From positions 1 through 15,776 of the forward strand of contig JAEWIY010000193.1 in the NCBI GenBank assembly GCA_023386835.1: a stretch of 15,776 bases of DNA. The letters are read 5' to 3'. Source of the stretch: Verrucomicrobiota bacterium. Its GTDB lineage: Bacteria; Verrucomicrobiota; Verrucomicrobiia; Opitutales; Opitutaceae. Both the position numbers and the translations under genes were made by a program. Below the pieces are notes generated by a model. That model had not been told where the DNA came from and ran no database searches. It saw only the letters and a program-made list of their open reading frames with translations. Shown here piece after piece: positions 6,833 to 14,500 of this stretch (within the stretch, counting starts at the first letter, position 1; every line of letters begins with the position of its first letter).

Positions 6833-8044
6833 ATGAGCCCTGACGTTCCTACACCTCGCCGCCGCGTGCTCTTTATTGAGCAGGAGATCCCTCACTATCG
6901 CGCCGGCGTACTGGACGCGATCGCGCGCGGCATCGATGCGGACTTCGAGTTCTTCTCCGGGATTCCTCCGCAACGTCAGGCCTTCCTCGAGAAGGGCGAA
7001 GCCGATCTTTCGTATCCGGTGACACCGCTCCGGCTCCATTGGTTTCTACGGGAACGTCTCGTCTTCCAGAACTACTGGCCGGCGCTGCGCCGCCAACGTT
7101 CCGCCGGACCGTGCGCGGTCATCCTGCGACACAACCCGCGCAGCCTGCTGCTGCTGCCCTTCATGCGGCGATGCCATCAACTCGGCCTGCCCGTATTGAT
7201 CTGGGGCCAGGGCTTCAGCCGCAAACGTCCGTTCCGGCCGCACCGGCACCCGCTCGACCGGCTCAACCTCGCGATCGTACGCGCTGCCCGGGCTTACGTG
7301 GCCTACTCCGACGAGATTCGCGACCAACTCTCCCGGCACGTGAATCCCGCCAAGATCTTCACGGCGTCGAATACGCTCAATCTTACCCACCTCGTCCCGG
7401 TGCGACAGCGTCTGGAGAACGAGGGCAAGACACGGATTCGCGAACGGCTGGGGCTCCCCGCGAGGCACTACCTGCTCTTTATTGGCCGCCTCCAGGCGCG
7501 AAAACGCGTTGACCTGTTCATTTCTGCGCTCGCCCGGCTGCAAAAGCAGCACGGTGTTGACGTGGGTGGCATCATCATCGGCCAGGGCCCGGAGGAGCCG
7601 CAACTGCGCGCGCAGGGCGTCGCCGAGGGGGTTCGGCACCTCCATTTCGCCGGCGCTCCAAATTTTGTGCACGCCGCGGACTGGATGATGGCCTCCGATC
7701 TTCTGGTGATCCCGGGCTGGCTCGGCCTGGCGGTGAATCACGCGTTCTTCTTCGGGTTGCCGGTCATCGGCCAGCGATGGGGCGAGTCCCTGCGCCAGCA
7801 CGGTCCGGAAGCCGCGTACATCCGCCACGGAGAGAACGGCCTCCTTGCCGAGGCGCATCAACCGGAGAGCCTGGTCGAGAGCGTCAAGGCTGCGCTCCAG
7901 CAACACCCCGCCTTGAGCCGCTCGGCGCGGGAGTACTTCGACACGCACCTCGACATCAACCGCATGGTCGCCGGCTTTCGCGCGGCGATCGACTTCGCCC
8001 TCCCTCCACCCATCACCGCTGATGCACCCGTCGGCACACGTTGA
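6833..8044 (+). CDS. Glycosyltransferase, GT-B type, with variant C-terminal motif
   Basis: This is a predicted cytoplasmic sugar transferase of 403 residues. The N-terminal domain starts RVLFIEQEIPHYRAGVLDAI (11-30); the HYR..VLD pattern occurs in a group of polysaccharide-locus transferases. The C-terminal domain opens with YLLFIGRLQARKRVDLFI (213-230), the classic GT1/GT4 donor-binding start. Where GT4 enzymes normally have E-x7-E, this protein has PGWLGLAVNHAFFFGLPVI (294-312) with no glutamate at either position, then EAAYIRHGENGLL (326-338), where E326 and the hG.nG turn may take over nucleotide-sugar contacts. It begins 30 nt after the Wzy-like gene behind a strongly C/T-rich spacer with no Shine-Dalgarno sequence. 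The GT-B call is good; donor and linkage are unknown. Confidence 0.85.
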   Translation: MSPDVPTPRRRVLFIEQEIPHYRAGVLDAIARGIDADFEFFSGIPPQRQAFLEKGEADLSYPVTPLRLHWFLRERLVFQNYWPALRRQRSAGPCAVILRHNPRSLLLLPFMRRCHQLGLPVLIWGQGFSRKRPFRPHRHPLDRLNLAIVRAARAYVAYSDEIRDQLSRHVNPAKIFTASNTLNLTHLVPVRQRLENEGKTRIRERLGLPARHYLLFIGRLQARKRVDLFISALARLQKQHGVDVGGIIIGQGPEEPQLRAQGVAEGVRHLHFAGAPNFVHAADWMMASDLLVIPGWLGLAVNHAFFFGLPVIGQRWGESLRQHGPEAAYIRHGENGLLAEAHQPESLVESVKAALQQHPALSRSAREYFDTHLDINRMVAGFRAAIDFALPPPITADAPVGTR

Positions 8045-8072
8045 TCAGCCAGGACGACCTGAAGTCACCAGA

Positions 8073-9275
8073 ATGAGGATACTGGTCTGCTATTCGCGTT
8101 TTCCCTGGCCGCTCAACAAGGGCGACTCCCTCACCGTCTTCAAGCTGCTCGCGTTCCTCTCGGAGCGGCACCAGGTCGACTTTCTGACTGTCGCCCCTGC
8201 CGATCCCGCTAAACTCGACCGGTTGCCGCCGGGGCTGAACTCAGTGACCACCGTGCGCAATCCGATGCCCAAGCGCCTGCTGCGGCTGATGCGCGCCCTG
8301 CTCGGCGATCGCAGCCTGCAGGTCGACTCGTTCTTTTCACCGGCCTATGCGGCCGCCCGCGACCGGCTCCTGCGCTCGAACTCTTACGATGTCGTGTATT
8401 CGCACTACATCCGTTCGTTCGGCCACGACGACTTCGATGCCGGCGGAGCGCGCAGAGTCATCGGGTTGCAGCTGTCGCACCAGGCTCATTTCGCCAAAGC
8501 CGCCAAACGAGCCCGCAATCCGCTGCTCCGCTGGCTCTACGCGCTGGAAACGCGCCGACTCGAGAAATGGGAGGGACGCATCGCGGACTTCAACGACCTC
8601 ATCCACCTCATTTCCCCGCGGGACCTCGCCCGGATCCGGCATCATCAAACCTGGCAGTCACGCGTTTTCTTCAACCCGCACGGCGTTGATCCCGACGAAT
8701 TCGTGCCCGCGCCTTCGGCGCGCGTGCGGGAGCGCGTGATCTTCACGGGCAACCTCGGTTTCCAGGCCAACGAAGACGCCGTTCTGTGGCTTACCCAGGA
8801 GATTTGGCCACGCGTCACCGCCGCCCGTCCGTCCGCCCACCTGCTCGTGGCCGGCGCCCGGCCCACCCCGGCCGTCCGGGCGGCGCTCGCGCGGTCACCG
8901 CGGGCCCAGTTGCTTCCCTTTCCGCCTCGTATGGCTCCGGTGATCCAAACCGGCGACGTCTCCATCGATCCACTACGGATTGGCGCGGGCCTGCAAAACA
9001 AGGTCCTCGAATCGATGGCGTGCGCAGTCCCGGTGGTCGCGACGTCTCTCGCGAACGAGGGCATCGGCGCACAGGACGGCCGTGAGATCATCATCGCGGA
9101 TGACGCCGCCAGCCTGGCCGAAGCCGTGATCAGCTTGCTGGAGAACCCCGTCGAGCGTGACGCCTTCGGCGCCAACGCACGCGCCTTCGTGGAGCAGGCG
9201 TGGTCGTGGGAGCATCACTTCGGAATGCTAGAAGAACGCTGGATGGAGCTCACTCGCGTCACGGCCACCCGGTGA
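8073..9275 (+). CDS. GT4-like sugar transferase resembling the PEP-CTERM/EpsH1-associated Stp1 family
   Basis: This is a predicted cytoplasmic transferase of 400 residues from ATG 8073. The frame also opens at ATG 8022, but that would add 17 residues with no family match and overlap the upstream gene by 23 nt, whereas from 8073 the first beta strand (MRILVCYSRF) begins at once. The N-terminus RFPWPLNKGDSLTVFKLL (9-26) matches the P..KGD pattern of the Stp1-type sugar transferases described near EpsH/exosortase loci. Other landmarks are NPHGVD at 201-206, IFTGNLGFQANEDAVLWL at 223-240, and PLRIGAGLQNKVLESMA at 300-316, followed by CAVPVVATSLANEGI. The glycine-rich donor region and K310/E313 are in place. 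Its stop overlaps the next start in TGATG. Substrate is unknown; the family assignment is by remembered pattern, not a search. Confidence 0.85.
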   Translation: MRILVCYSRFPWPLNKGDSLTVFKLLAFLSERHQVDFLTVAPADPAKLDRLPPGLNSVTTVRNPMPKRLLRLMRALLGDRSLQVDSFFSPAYAAARDRLLRSNSYDVVYSHYIRSFGHDDFDAGGARRVIGLQLSHQAHFAKAAKRARNPLLRWLYALETRRLEKWEGRIADFNDLIHLISPRDLARIRHHQTWQSRVFFNPHGVDPDEFVPAPSARVRERVIFTGNLGFQANEDAVLWLTQEIWPRVTAARPSAHLLVAGARPTPAVRAALARSPRAQLLPFPPRMAPVIQTGDVSIDPLRIGAGLQNKVLESMACAVPVVATSLANEGIGAQDGREIIIADDAASLAEAVISLLENPVERDAFGANARAFVEQAWSWEHHFGMLEERWMELTRVTATR

Positions 9276-10972
9276 TGGAACGTTCAGCCAGCCCACTTGG
9301 TGTCCACTGGCGAGCGGTCCGCCGCTTGAGTCCGTCACAGGTGCTCGGGCGCTTGCGGTTGCGTTCGCGTCAGTTCGGTCTGCGGCTCGCCGGTTTGCAG
9401 CGGCTGGTTCCCCGGCATCGTCGGGCCCTGGCTCCAGATTGCCTCGAGCGCGTGCAAGCGCTCAGTCGGCTGCCCAACGGCGTTCCTCCCGCCGAATGGT
9501 GTGCCACCGCCGGCACGCGCTTCCGCGCCAACTCAGGTTGGCTGATCAGTCACAGCGGTCGCACGATGCGGTATCGGCGAGACTTGGCTCGGCTCGAGTT
9601 GTACTATCACGAGTTCCTTCATGATCGCGCCCTCTCCGCGGCAGAGGCGTGGAGCTTCCTTTCCGAGTACCTGCGCGATCATCGCACCCGCGCCAGCGAC
9701 GGGCGGCACGAATGGCACCCCTACGCGGTGAGCAACCGACTCGCCTCCTGGCTTGCCTTCCTGGCGCACCACCCGGACGACGCGGATGACAGCCTCAAGC
9801 AACAACTCCTCGAAGAGTGCCTGCTTCTCACCGACTACGTCGAATGGATGCTGGAACGGGACCTCGAGGCCAACCACCTGCTGAAAAACCTTTGGGCTAT
9901 CGCGCTGAGTGACCGCCTCCTCAACGCCGACACACAACGCCAGCAGCAGTCGATCCAGCGTTATGTCGACGAGTTTGCCCGCCAGATCCTGTCCGATGGC
10001 GGGCACTACGAACTGTCGCCCATGTACCACGCGAAGGTCTTGTACGACGCGCGGGTGATGCTTGCGCTCCTGGACCGCGACCCCATGGCGGAACAACTCC
10101 GCGCTTTGTCGGACCGCGCCACCCGGTGGCTGGAAGCGCTTCGTTTTGGGCCAGATCAATGGGCCAACATCAACGACTCGTGGTCGATTCCGACTTTGGC
10201 CCAGCACATCTGGCGTGAAAATCCTGAGCCGGTTCGCGACGGCGTCACTGAACTTCCGGCCTCCGGTTTCCTGCGTGGCAACCTTGGGCCATGGCAATGG
10301 TTGTTTGATGTCGGCGGCGTCAGTCCAAAAGGGAATCCCGGCCATTGCCACTCTGACGCGCTCTCCGTGCTGCTCTATTTTGATGGGCAACCGCTGATCG
10401 TTGATCCGGGCGTGCTGCACTATTCCCCCAACGACGAACGCCTCTTTCTGCGTTCGTGCCACGCCCACAATGGTCCCTGCCTGCGTCAATGGGACCACAC
10501 CGAGTTGATCGGTTCATTTCGGATCGGCCGCGCAGCACACGCGAACCTGCAAGGCCACACGGCGGCACCTTCGCAACAAACCGCCACCGGCTATCACAAC
10601 GGTTATCGAGGGATCCGGATTCAACGTCACCTCGAAGTCACTACGCACCGAGTCACCTTCCTCGACGACTGGATCACCGAGGACCGCCAGCCGTTCGCTC
10701 CTTGGAGCCGGTTCCTCTGGCGCGCGGACCTTGAGCAAATCGAGGAATGCCGGCCGGACACGAACCGGCTGAAGTTCACTTTCCGACACCAGCACCAACG
10801 CTTCGGCGTCAGCATCCGCGTGCGGAGCCGCGGCACCGCTCGCCTCGCGCTGCAGGACTCCTGGTATTCGGACGAATTTGGCCGCACCCGACCGGCCGCT
10901 GAAACCTTGGCAACCGGTGACTCCACCGACGGGCCCGCGCAGGTGGAGACGGTCGTCACGCTCGTCGCCTAG
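9275..10972 (+). CDS. Heparinase II/III-family protein (polysaccharide lyase-like)
   Basis: This 565-residue protein starts at ATG 9275, overlapping the upstream stop by one base; a longer frame from 9200 would lie inside the upstream gene and is rejected. The N-terminal half is an (alpha/alpha)-toroid as in Hepar_II_III_N, with RLELYYHEFL at about 106-115, EANHLLKNLWAI at 198-209 and SDGGHYELSPMYH at 240-252. The C-terminal beta-sandwich has GHCHSDALSVLLYFDG (356-371), VDPGVLHYS (376-384) and the CHAHNG turn (395-400). N200, Y251 and a His from the 357-359 or 396-398 pairs match the Asn-Tyr-His type of catalytic set in heparinase III-like lyases, so it looks active. Lyases of this family cleave uronic-acid-containing chains by beta-elimination. 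No signal peptide is visible. Family members in polymer loci may trim or edit the product; an epimerase-like role is also possible. Confidence 0.88.
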   Translation: MERSASPLGVHWRAVRRLSPSQVLGRLRLRSRQFGLRLAGLQRLVPRHRRALAPDCLERVQALSRLPNGVPPAEWCATAGTRFRANSGWLISHSGRTMRYRRDLARLELYYHEFLHDRALSAAEAWSFLSEYLRDHRTRASDGRHEWHPYAVSNRLASWLAFLAHHPDDADDSLKQQLLEECLLLTDYVEWMLERDLEANHLLKNLWAIALSDRLLNADTQRQQQSIQRYVDEFARQILSDGGHYELSPMYHAKVLYDARVMLALLDRDPMAEQLRALSDRATRWLEALRFGPDQWANINDSWSIPTLAQHIWRENPEPVRDGVTELPASGFLRGNLGPWQWLFDVGGVSPKGNPGHCHSDALSVLLYFDGQPLIVDPGVLHYSPNDERLFLRSCHAHNGPCLRQWDHTELIGSFRIGRAAHANLQGHTAAPSQQTATGYHNGYRGIRIQRHLEVTTHRVTFLDDWITEDRQPFAPWSRFLWRADLEQIEECRPDTNRLKFTFRHQHQRFGVSIRVRSRGTARLALQDSWYSDEFGRTRPAAETLATGDSTDGPAQVETVVTLVA

Positions 10973-10987
10973 AATTCGGCCAACCCA

Positions 10988-11977
10988 TTGGGCTCCTCGA
11001 TCGCAAACCCCATTCCACAGACCGCCGTGCTCGCGACACCGTATCGATCGCCGCGAGTGATCTACATCGTTGGCCGCCGCCATTGTGGGTCGACGATTCT
11101 CGACATCGTGCTCGGAAACGCCGGCAACGCCCAGGGTGTGGGCGAGTTGGTCTTTGGCCTTTCCCACTACCCACACGAACGCGTCACGGGTGGCGGAACC
11201 GTCGCCACAAACCCGTTCTGGGTGCGCGTTCGGGAGGCGTTTGAAAGGACGCCGGGGCTCTCGCTCCCCGAGGCGAGCCGGAAGCTGAATGACGCCTTTC
11301 GCCTGCGGCAGCTGCCCAGGCTGCTGTTCGCCTCGTCTCGCTCCCGGAGAATTCAGGAGCTCTGCGAACTGCTGGAGCGGCTGTATCAGGCGATCAGTGA
11401 CGCCGCGGGCAAGGACATCATCATCGACTCCGGCAAGCGGGTGACTCAGGCCCTCTTCCTGGCGCGCTTCTTTGCCCACGCCCGGATCGTCCATCTCGTG
11501 CGAAATCCGGCCAGTGTCATGAGTTCCCACCTCAAACGGGCGCGCAAGGGCGAGACGGTGGCGTTCCTCGGGCGCCGCATCGAGGGTCGCCGGGTGGGCT
11601 GGCTCATGTGTCTGTACCTCGCCTGTAACTGGTCGATCGGGACCAGTCTGGCTTGGTGGGTGGAAACCTGTTGGCGGCCCAAGTGTACGAGGCTGCGTTT
11701 TGAGGATTTCCTGAAAGACCCCCACTCCAGCGTCGTGCATTTGGGCTCCGAACTCGACCTGGACGTCACATCCGTCCTGGAGCGGATGGAACAGCAACTG
11801 CCGCTCAGTTGTGACGCCAACATCGGCGGAAATCGGGTGAGGTTCGAAAACCGACTCTCTGTCGACTCACAGCGCGCCGCACCAACTCAGCTTCCCAAAT
11901 CCCTCCGCTGGATCGTGCTGGTCTTCAGTTTTCCCCTCCTCCGCGCCTTTGGTTACCGGGAAGATCTCCGGGCCTGA
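10988..11977 (+). CDS. PAPS-dependent sulfotransferase family protein
   Basis: This predicted cytoplasmic enzyme transfers sulfate from PAPS to a sugar hydroxyl. From TTG 10988 it has 329 residues; no ATG is available near the start, and GTG 11027 or 11057 are alternatives. The 5'-phosphosulfate loop is GRRHCGST at 29-36 after the strand RVIYIV. IIIDSGK at 144-150 corresponds to the D-S-x-K segment. The 3'-phosphate site is RIVHLVRNPASVMSSHLK at 166-183, with the expected Arg-x6-Ser spacing (R172, S179 or S180). RFEDFLKDP at 237-245 and GNRVRF at 281-286 are further family landmarks. It is in the same frame as the upstream heparinase-like gene, separated by a single TAG and 15 nt. Sulfation of the exported polymer is inferred from context; sulfation of a lipid or other acceptor is not excluded. 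Confidence 0.85.
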   Translation: MGSSIANPIPQTAVLATPYRSPRVIYIVGRRHCGSTILDIVLGNAGNAQGVGELVFGLSHYPHERVTGGGTVATNPFWVRVREAFERTPGLSLPEASRKLNDAFRLRQLPRLLFASSRSRRIQELCELLERLYQAISDAAGKDIIIDSGKRVTQALFLARFFAHARIVHLVRNPASVMSSHLKRARKGETVAFLGRRIEGRRVGWLMCLYLACNWSIGTSLAWWVETCWRPKCTRLRFEDFLKDPHSSVVHLGSELDLDVTSVLERMEQQLPLSCDANIGGNRVRFENRLSVDSQRAAPTQLPKSLRWIVLVFSFPLLRAFGYREDLRA

Positions 11978-12033
11978 GCCGACGCGCGGATCTGGAATCA
12001 GCTTTCTCGCGGCGCCGCCGCCCTCTACCCCAA

Positions 12034-13218
12034 ATGGCGATCACTCGCTTGCGGATACCTGTCGATGCGCTGAGATGGGGATTCGTTTTCGCCATCGGCG
12101 CCACCATCGACTGGAAGCTGGGCTCGCTCCCGATCGGGGAGTTCGGGCTGCTGGCCGTCACCCTGTACGTTTTGTATCAGCGGGTTCGCTACCGGCAGTG
12201 GCCTTCGGCCCTCCTCGCCACCCGCACGTTCCGCATTCTGCTGATCGCACAAGCCGTCGCGTTCGTCGGCTACGGCATCAGCGACCTCTATCGGGGCAGC
12301 GCCGCGGTCGATTTTGTGCCGGTCTGGGGCCGACTCGTTTTCCTGATGGTCGATTTCATCGCGTTGTGCCATCTCGCCGGCCGGCACTGGTCGCATCTGA
12401 CCGCGCTGCTGTTGGGTCGGGCTTGCGGCGGAGCGTTGGCGGCGCTGTACGCCACCGACTTGGTCGATCCGTGGAAGTTCGGGTTTGGGGCGCCGGCAAC
12501 CTTGGCGCTGCTCGTGATGATTCGAAACAGCCCCGGTTTGGTGTGGGCCCTGGCGTTGGCGGGCTGTGGTGTGCTCCACCTGACGCTTGGCTTCCGGTCT
12601 TTCGGCGCCTGCTGCCTGATCGCAGCCGCCTTGGCCCCGGCGCCGTGGCTGGCGCGGGGCTGGCGGTTCGGCAGTGTTGGACTTTCCCTTGTCGCCGGCG
12701 GCGTGCTGCTGGTGTTCGTCTATTCCACGATCGTTCTGGACGCCCTTGGCACGTCGGGCTCGGACCTCAGCCGGCAGGCGCAGTTGGAGATCGGCGCCGA
12801 GGCGTTCCTCGAGTCACCGCTGATCGGATACGGCTCTCGCTACAGCCGCACCCCGATCATGGATCGCTTCTACGCCCGGCGCGCGGAGTTGCGGCTCGAG
12901 GAGAAGACCAAACCGATCGAGGAGGAACGTGAACTGTCGTTGCACTCCCAATTGCTGACCGCGCTGACCGAGGGCGGCCTCGCCGGGGGCGCGTTTTTTA
13001 TCCTCTTCGGTTTGTACCTCGCGCGCGCCGGCTACATTGCGGCAACGCTTCAACAGCTCTCCCTCCGACCCATCGTCCTCTTCCTCGTCCTCGCCGCGGG
13101 CTTCGATCTGTTGATGACCCCCTTTTTTGGCGTCACGCGCTTCGAGATCGCGCTCGCGGCGTCTGTCACCATTGCCATGCTCGCCGTCTCGTCCAGCACC
13201 TCGCGGGCTCATGCTTGA
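12034..13218 (+). CDS. O-antigen polymerase/ligase-type membrane protein (Wzy-like), second copy
   Basis: This is a 394-residue inner-membrane protein with about eleven or twelve hydrophobic segments (roughly 12-29, 33-48, 66-83, 96-113, 119-140, 150-165, 167-187, 189-205, 211-236, 311-330, 345-366 and 369-386). The superfamily hallmarks are FRSFG at 187-191 (in place of the usual SRS/SRG turn), a long periplasmic loop at about 237-310 with ESPLIGYGSRYS at 260-271, and LHSQLLTALTEGGLAGG at 303-319 with conserved His304. It differs in sequence from the copy at 5441, so it is not a recent duplicate. It lies 56 nt after the sulfotransferase, in a gap where I see no feature beyond a C-rich run before the ATG, and overlaps the next gene by 8 nt. 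It may be the polymerase while the other copy is a ligase, or the reverse. Confidence 0.83.
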   Translation: MAITRLRIPVDALRWGFVFAIGATIDWKLGSLPIGEFGLLAVTLYVLYQRVRYRQWPSALLATRTFRILLIAQAVAFVGYGISDLYRGSAAVDFVPVWGRLVFLMVDFIALCHLAGRHWSHLTALLLGRACGGALAALYATDLVDPWKFGFGAPATLALLVMIRNSPGLVWALALAGCGVLHLTLGFRSFGACCLIAAALAPAPWLARGWRFGSVGLSLVAGGVLLVFVYSTIVLDALGTSGSDLSRQAQLEIGAEAFLESPLIGYGSRYSRTPIMDRFYARRAELRLEEKTKPIEEERELSLHSQLLTALTEGGLAGGAFFILFGLYLARAGYIAATLQQLSLRPIVLFLVLAAGFDLLMTPFFGVTRFEIALAASVTIAMLAVSSSTSRAHA

Positions 13219-14476
13219 GCTGGCTCACGCGCCGCGCACCCGACACCGGGATTTCTCGGGTGCGCTGGAACCCAGTGAGTTCCCCGGAGCACCCGTCCTG
13301 AATGAGCAGAAAGCGCGGCGGCGGATCCTGATCGTGGCTGAGCCGACCGTCGACGGCGTGTTCGTCTTCACCGCGCAAGTGATCGCCTTCCTGCAGCGCC
13401 ACAACGTCACCGTGGATTACGCCTACTCCTCCGCGCGCACCTGCAGTCAGCTCACGCCGCTGCTCGACCAGGTGATCGAGCACGGTGGACACGTGCTCGA
13501 CCTGCGGGTCGATAACCGCCCCAGCTGGCGGGACGTGCCCGCCCTGGTGCGTTTGCTGCGCTTCATCCGGACCCGCCGGCCGGCGGTTGTTCACGCCATG
13601 AGTTCAAAGGCCGGCGTGCTGGCCCGGGCGCTGGCCGGTTTGGGCTGCGCCCCCGCCATTCTGTATCAACCGCACGCCTACTTTGGCCTGAGTGGAGAAC
13701 GGCGTGCGTGGGTCCGCTTCTTTGTCGCCATTGAAGCCGTCCTGGGCCCGCTCGGGCGTGTCATCGTGGTGTCGCCCAGCGAAGCGCAGTACGCGCACTC
13801 CCGCCTCGGCATTCGCCGCTCCCAATTGCGGCTTGTTTCCCAGCCCATCGACACGTCGCATTTCCAGCCTCCAACCCCAGGAGAGCGAGCTCGCGCCCGA
13901 CAGGCCCTCGGCGTGGAACCGCACGAAGTGCTGCTCGGCGCCGTGGGCCGGATCAGCTTCCAAAAGGATCCCTGGACACTACACGAGGCGTTCGCGCTCC
14001 TGGCCAAAGATCGGCCGCACTGGCGATTGTTGCACGTCGGCCGCGGCCCCCTGCAGGACGAGATTCATGCCCTGACGAAGACGCTCGGCACCGAACGTCA
14101 GATCATCTGGAGCGATTACCTGCCGGATCCGCGACACCTGTACGCGGCGATGGATCTTCTGGTCCATCCGTCTCGTTACGAAGGAATGTCCCTCGTGTGC
14201 CTCGAGGCGCTGGCTTGCGGACTTCCGCTCGTGGCGACCACCTGCCCCGGCAACGTCGATCTCCAGCGGTTTCCCTGGTCCCACGCCTGGTTCGCTCCCT
14301 GCGCCAACGCCGGCGGGGTCGCCGCGGCCATCACCCAATGGGAACGCGATCGCCGCGCCGGCCGCCCGAGCAATCACGCGGCACTCATTCGGCAGCACTT
14401 CTCCCCCGAGCGTTGTTTCCGCGCTCTGCTCGCGGAGTACGACGCAACAACTGTTCCTGCCCCAGTCGTTCTTTGA
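13211..14476 (+). CDS. Glycosyltransferase, family GT4
   Basis: This is a predicted cytoplasmic transferase of 421 residues from ATG 13211. A longer frame from 13127 would overlap the Wzy-like gene by 92 nt and is not favoured; the 13211 start gives an 8-nt overlap. About 37 polar residues precede the first strand RRILIVAEPTVDG (37-49). VVHAMSSKAGVLAR at 126-139 is the acceptor-domain pattern seen in EpsD/CapM-type transferases, which often act early on undecaprenyl-linked sugars. The donor domain has AVGRISFQKDPWTLHEAF at 244-261 and SRYEGMSLVCLEALACGLP at 321-339 with the E-x7-E pair E324 and E332. C-terminal TCPGNVDLQRF follows. Sugar and linkage are unknown. Its stop lies 24 nt before the flippase start, in a C/T-rich gap. 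Confidence 0.88.
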   Translation: MLELAHAPRTRHRDFSGALEPSEFPGAPVLNEQKARRRILIVAEPTVDGVFVFTAQVIAFLQRHNVTVDYAYSSARTCSQLTPLLDQVIEHGGHVLDLRVDNRPSWRDVPALVRLLRFIRTRRPAVVHAMSSKAGVLARALAGLGCAPAILYQPHAYFGLSGERRAWVRFFVAIEAVLGPLGRVIVVSPSEAQYAHSRLGIRRSQLRLVSQPIDTSHFQPPTPGERARARQALGVEPHEVLLGAVGRISFQKDPWTLHEAFALLAKDRPHWRLLHVGRGPLQDEIHALTKTLGTERQIIWSDYLPDPRHLYAAMDLLVHPSRYEGMSLVCLEALACGLPLVATTCPGNVDLQRFPWSHAWFAPCANAGGVAAAITQWERDRRAGRPSNHAALIRQHFSPERCFRALLAEYDATTVPAPVVL

Positions 14477-14500
14477 AGTCCCCTTCGACCTTCCCTCACC

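Noticed and set aside
7046..7948. A 300-codon open frame on the - strand
   Set aside because: It is antisense to the glycosyltransferase at 6833, with no recognisable motif and no gene-like context on that strand.
10514..11797. A 427-codon open frame on the - strand
   Set aside because: It runs antisense across two genes with good family motifs, has no domain of its own, and its composition is typical of shadow frames.
11949..12932. A 327-codon + strand frame overlapping the second Wzy-like gene
   Set aside because: It is rich in Arg, Pro and Gly and lacks membrane segments. The overlapping frame from 12034 has clear membrane helices and family motifs.
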